Positions 63,423 through 64,000 of a DNA stretch of 64,000 nt are shown here, in pieces. The position numbers and the translations under genes were made by a program. Where the stretch lies: assembly GCA_963805705.1 (NCBI GenBank), contig CAWDVH010000005.1, positions 1,688,631-1,752,630 of the forward strand, written 5' to 3'. Source of the stretch: CAWDVH01 sp963805705 (GTDB lineage: Bacteria; Actinomycetota; Actinomycetes; Streptosporangiales; Streptosporangiaceae). The stretch's first letter is position 1. Each line of letters begins with the position of its first letter. The notes below the pieces were generated by a model. The model ran no database searches. It was given only the letters and a program-made list of their open reading frames with translations, and was not told the origin of the DNA.

Positions 63423-63650
63423 TCAACCCACTGGCGCTCCGGCCGCGAGGGCTTTGACGTCGGCGGTGCTTAGCGGGTTGCCGGCGATGCCCCAGTCGCC
63501 GCTGTGGACCTCCTCGACCACCACCCAGGTGACCTGGCGCATGTTCTCGCCCTCGATCGCGACCATGGCGTCGGTCAGGTCCCTGACGATCCGCTGCTTC
63601 TGCTCGGGTGTGAATACGCCCTCGATGAGCTTCACATTGACGAATGGCAT
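63423..63650 (-). CDS. 4-oxalocrotonate tautomerase-family protein
   Basis: A 75-residue protein with Pro after the initiator Met (MPFVNVKLIEGVFTPEQKQR), the catalytic N-terminal proline of the tautomerase superfamily, and the helix DLTDAMVAIEGENMRQVTWV. It catalyses keto-enol tautomerisation of unsaturated acids or related reactions. GGAGG is seven bases before the ATG. It converges directly on the previous gene, with no spacer between the two stops; together with the flavoprotein and the DinB-fold protein it looks like part of an aromatic- or ring-fission-type pathway. Confidence 0.92.
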   Translation of the reverse strand: MPFVNVKLIEGVFTPEQKQRIVRDLTDAMVAIEGENMRQVTWVVVEEVHSGDWGIAGNPLSTADVKALAAGAPVG

Positions 63651-63859
63651 GTGGACTCCTCCTCCATGACGGCGTGTCTGCCGTCAACGTCGTTTCTGCC
63701 GTCGCCAACGAGCCTGCGCGTCGCGGGTGGAGCCTTGGTAGAACCCCAGTGGAGGCGCGAGGTCATCGAGCACGAAGCAGGCACGTACCCTGGCTACACC
63801 TGCTGCTAACTTCATCAGGCCCAGGACTGGCCCCCAGCTCGACTGCCCCGGCTGCGCTT

Positions 63860-63976
63860 CTCGAAGAAGCCGAGATCGAGGCCACCCTCGCAGCGCACCG
63901 CGAGTGGGTCGCCGCCGGCCGGCCTGGCGCTGTCTCCCTCGACGAGGCGATGGCTGAGCTGCTCAGCGGCCAGTGA
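63860..63976 (+). other. Short conserved-looking frame end, possible antitoxin-like remnant
   Basis: The frame ends EAEIEATLAAHREWVAAGRP and SLDEAMAELLSGQ stop. The helical, Glu/Ala-rich tail with D-E-A-x-A-E-L-L resembles C-termini of small antitoxin-type or DUF proteins. No start with a ribosome site is visible upstream in that frame; it may be a fragment or a shadow. Confidence 0.2.
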
Positions 63977-64000
63977 AGATCGAATGGTCACCCGCGGCCG

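Overview
The window is high-GC DNA (low GC only around 43.4-44.5 kb) with strong GGAGG-type ribosome binding sites, GTG starts, BTAD and LuxR/LAL giant regulators, a DUF7144 protein, DUF4331 and TIGR03083-type proteins. This points to a soil actinomycete, plausibly of the Streptosporangiales/Streptosporangiaceae type; the rank is inference. I see no rRNA, tRNA or CRISPR.

0-23 kb is a coherent energy/stress region. An operon read leftwards (permease - P-type ATPase - arcA - arcB, 9509 to 3186) and a second one (permease - arcC, 12172 to 9778) together encode the complete arginine deiminase pathway. A MalT-like LuxR regulator (12443-15076) follows. Rightwards come a small protein, a DedA protein, a third APC permease, and a DUF7144 - unknown - PPK2 - CPBP protease run; a membrane alpha/beta hydrolase is read back from 22590. 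Five intergenic spots in this region carry the same 18-bp palindrome TCACCC-N6-GGGTGA. At three of them (upstream of the arcA/arcB operon, the arcC operon and the membrane hydrolase) it is followed exactly 22 bp downstream by CAGAAT, and at a fourth (DUF7144/PPK2) by CAGGAT at 23 bp. This looks like an undescribed activator-controlled regulon tying arginine fermentation, ion pumping and polyphosphate/nucleotide energy together, and it is the main find. The left edge has a truncated MFS exporter gene, a frameshifted SulP transporter and a decayed MFS remnant.

23-43 kb: an alpha/beta hydrolase; a DUF4331 - cupin - CPA2 antiporter - LAL regulator run; two convergent paralogues of a pseudo-receiver/thioredoxin-like/FAD-reductase protein that share a 136-bp nearly identical tract; a methyltransferase divergent from a frameshifted HxlR-type regulator; a MoaD-like protein overlapping an Asp-box beta-propeller; a group II truncated haemoglobin; a TSUP exporter; a succinate-semialdehyde-type dehydrogenase with a clear hairpin terminator; and a cyclase/NB-ARC/TPR regulator.

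43-57 kb is accessory and decayed: a tyrosine-recombinase remnant beside a low-GC membrane protein, a LAL regulator, an IS1380-type transposase remnant, three small genes, a PadR - propeller pair with a palindrome over its promoter, a glycine-rich repeat protein resembling tail-fibre or cell-surface beta-helices, a TetR remnant, a SNF2-family ATPase, a glyoxalase-fold remnant and two GNAT genes.

57-64 kb: a 1163-residue SARP/BTAD regulator divergent from an FAD oxidoreductase, a TIGR03083-type thiol-dependent-enzyme homologue and a convergent 4-oxalocrotonate tautomerase, probably a small catabolic or detoxification cluster.
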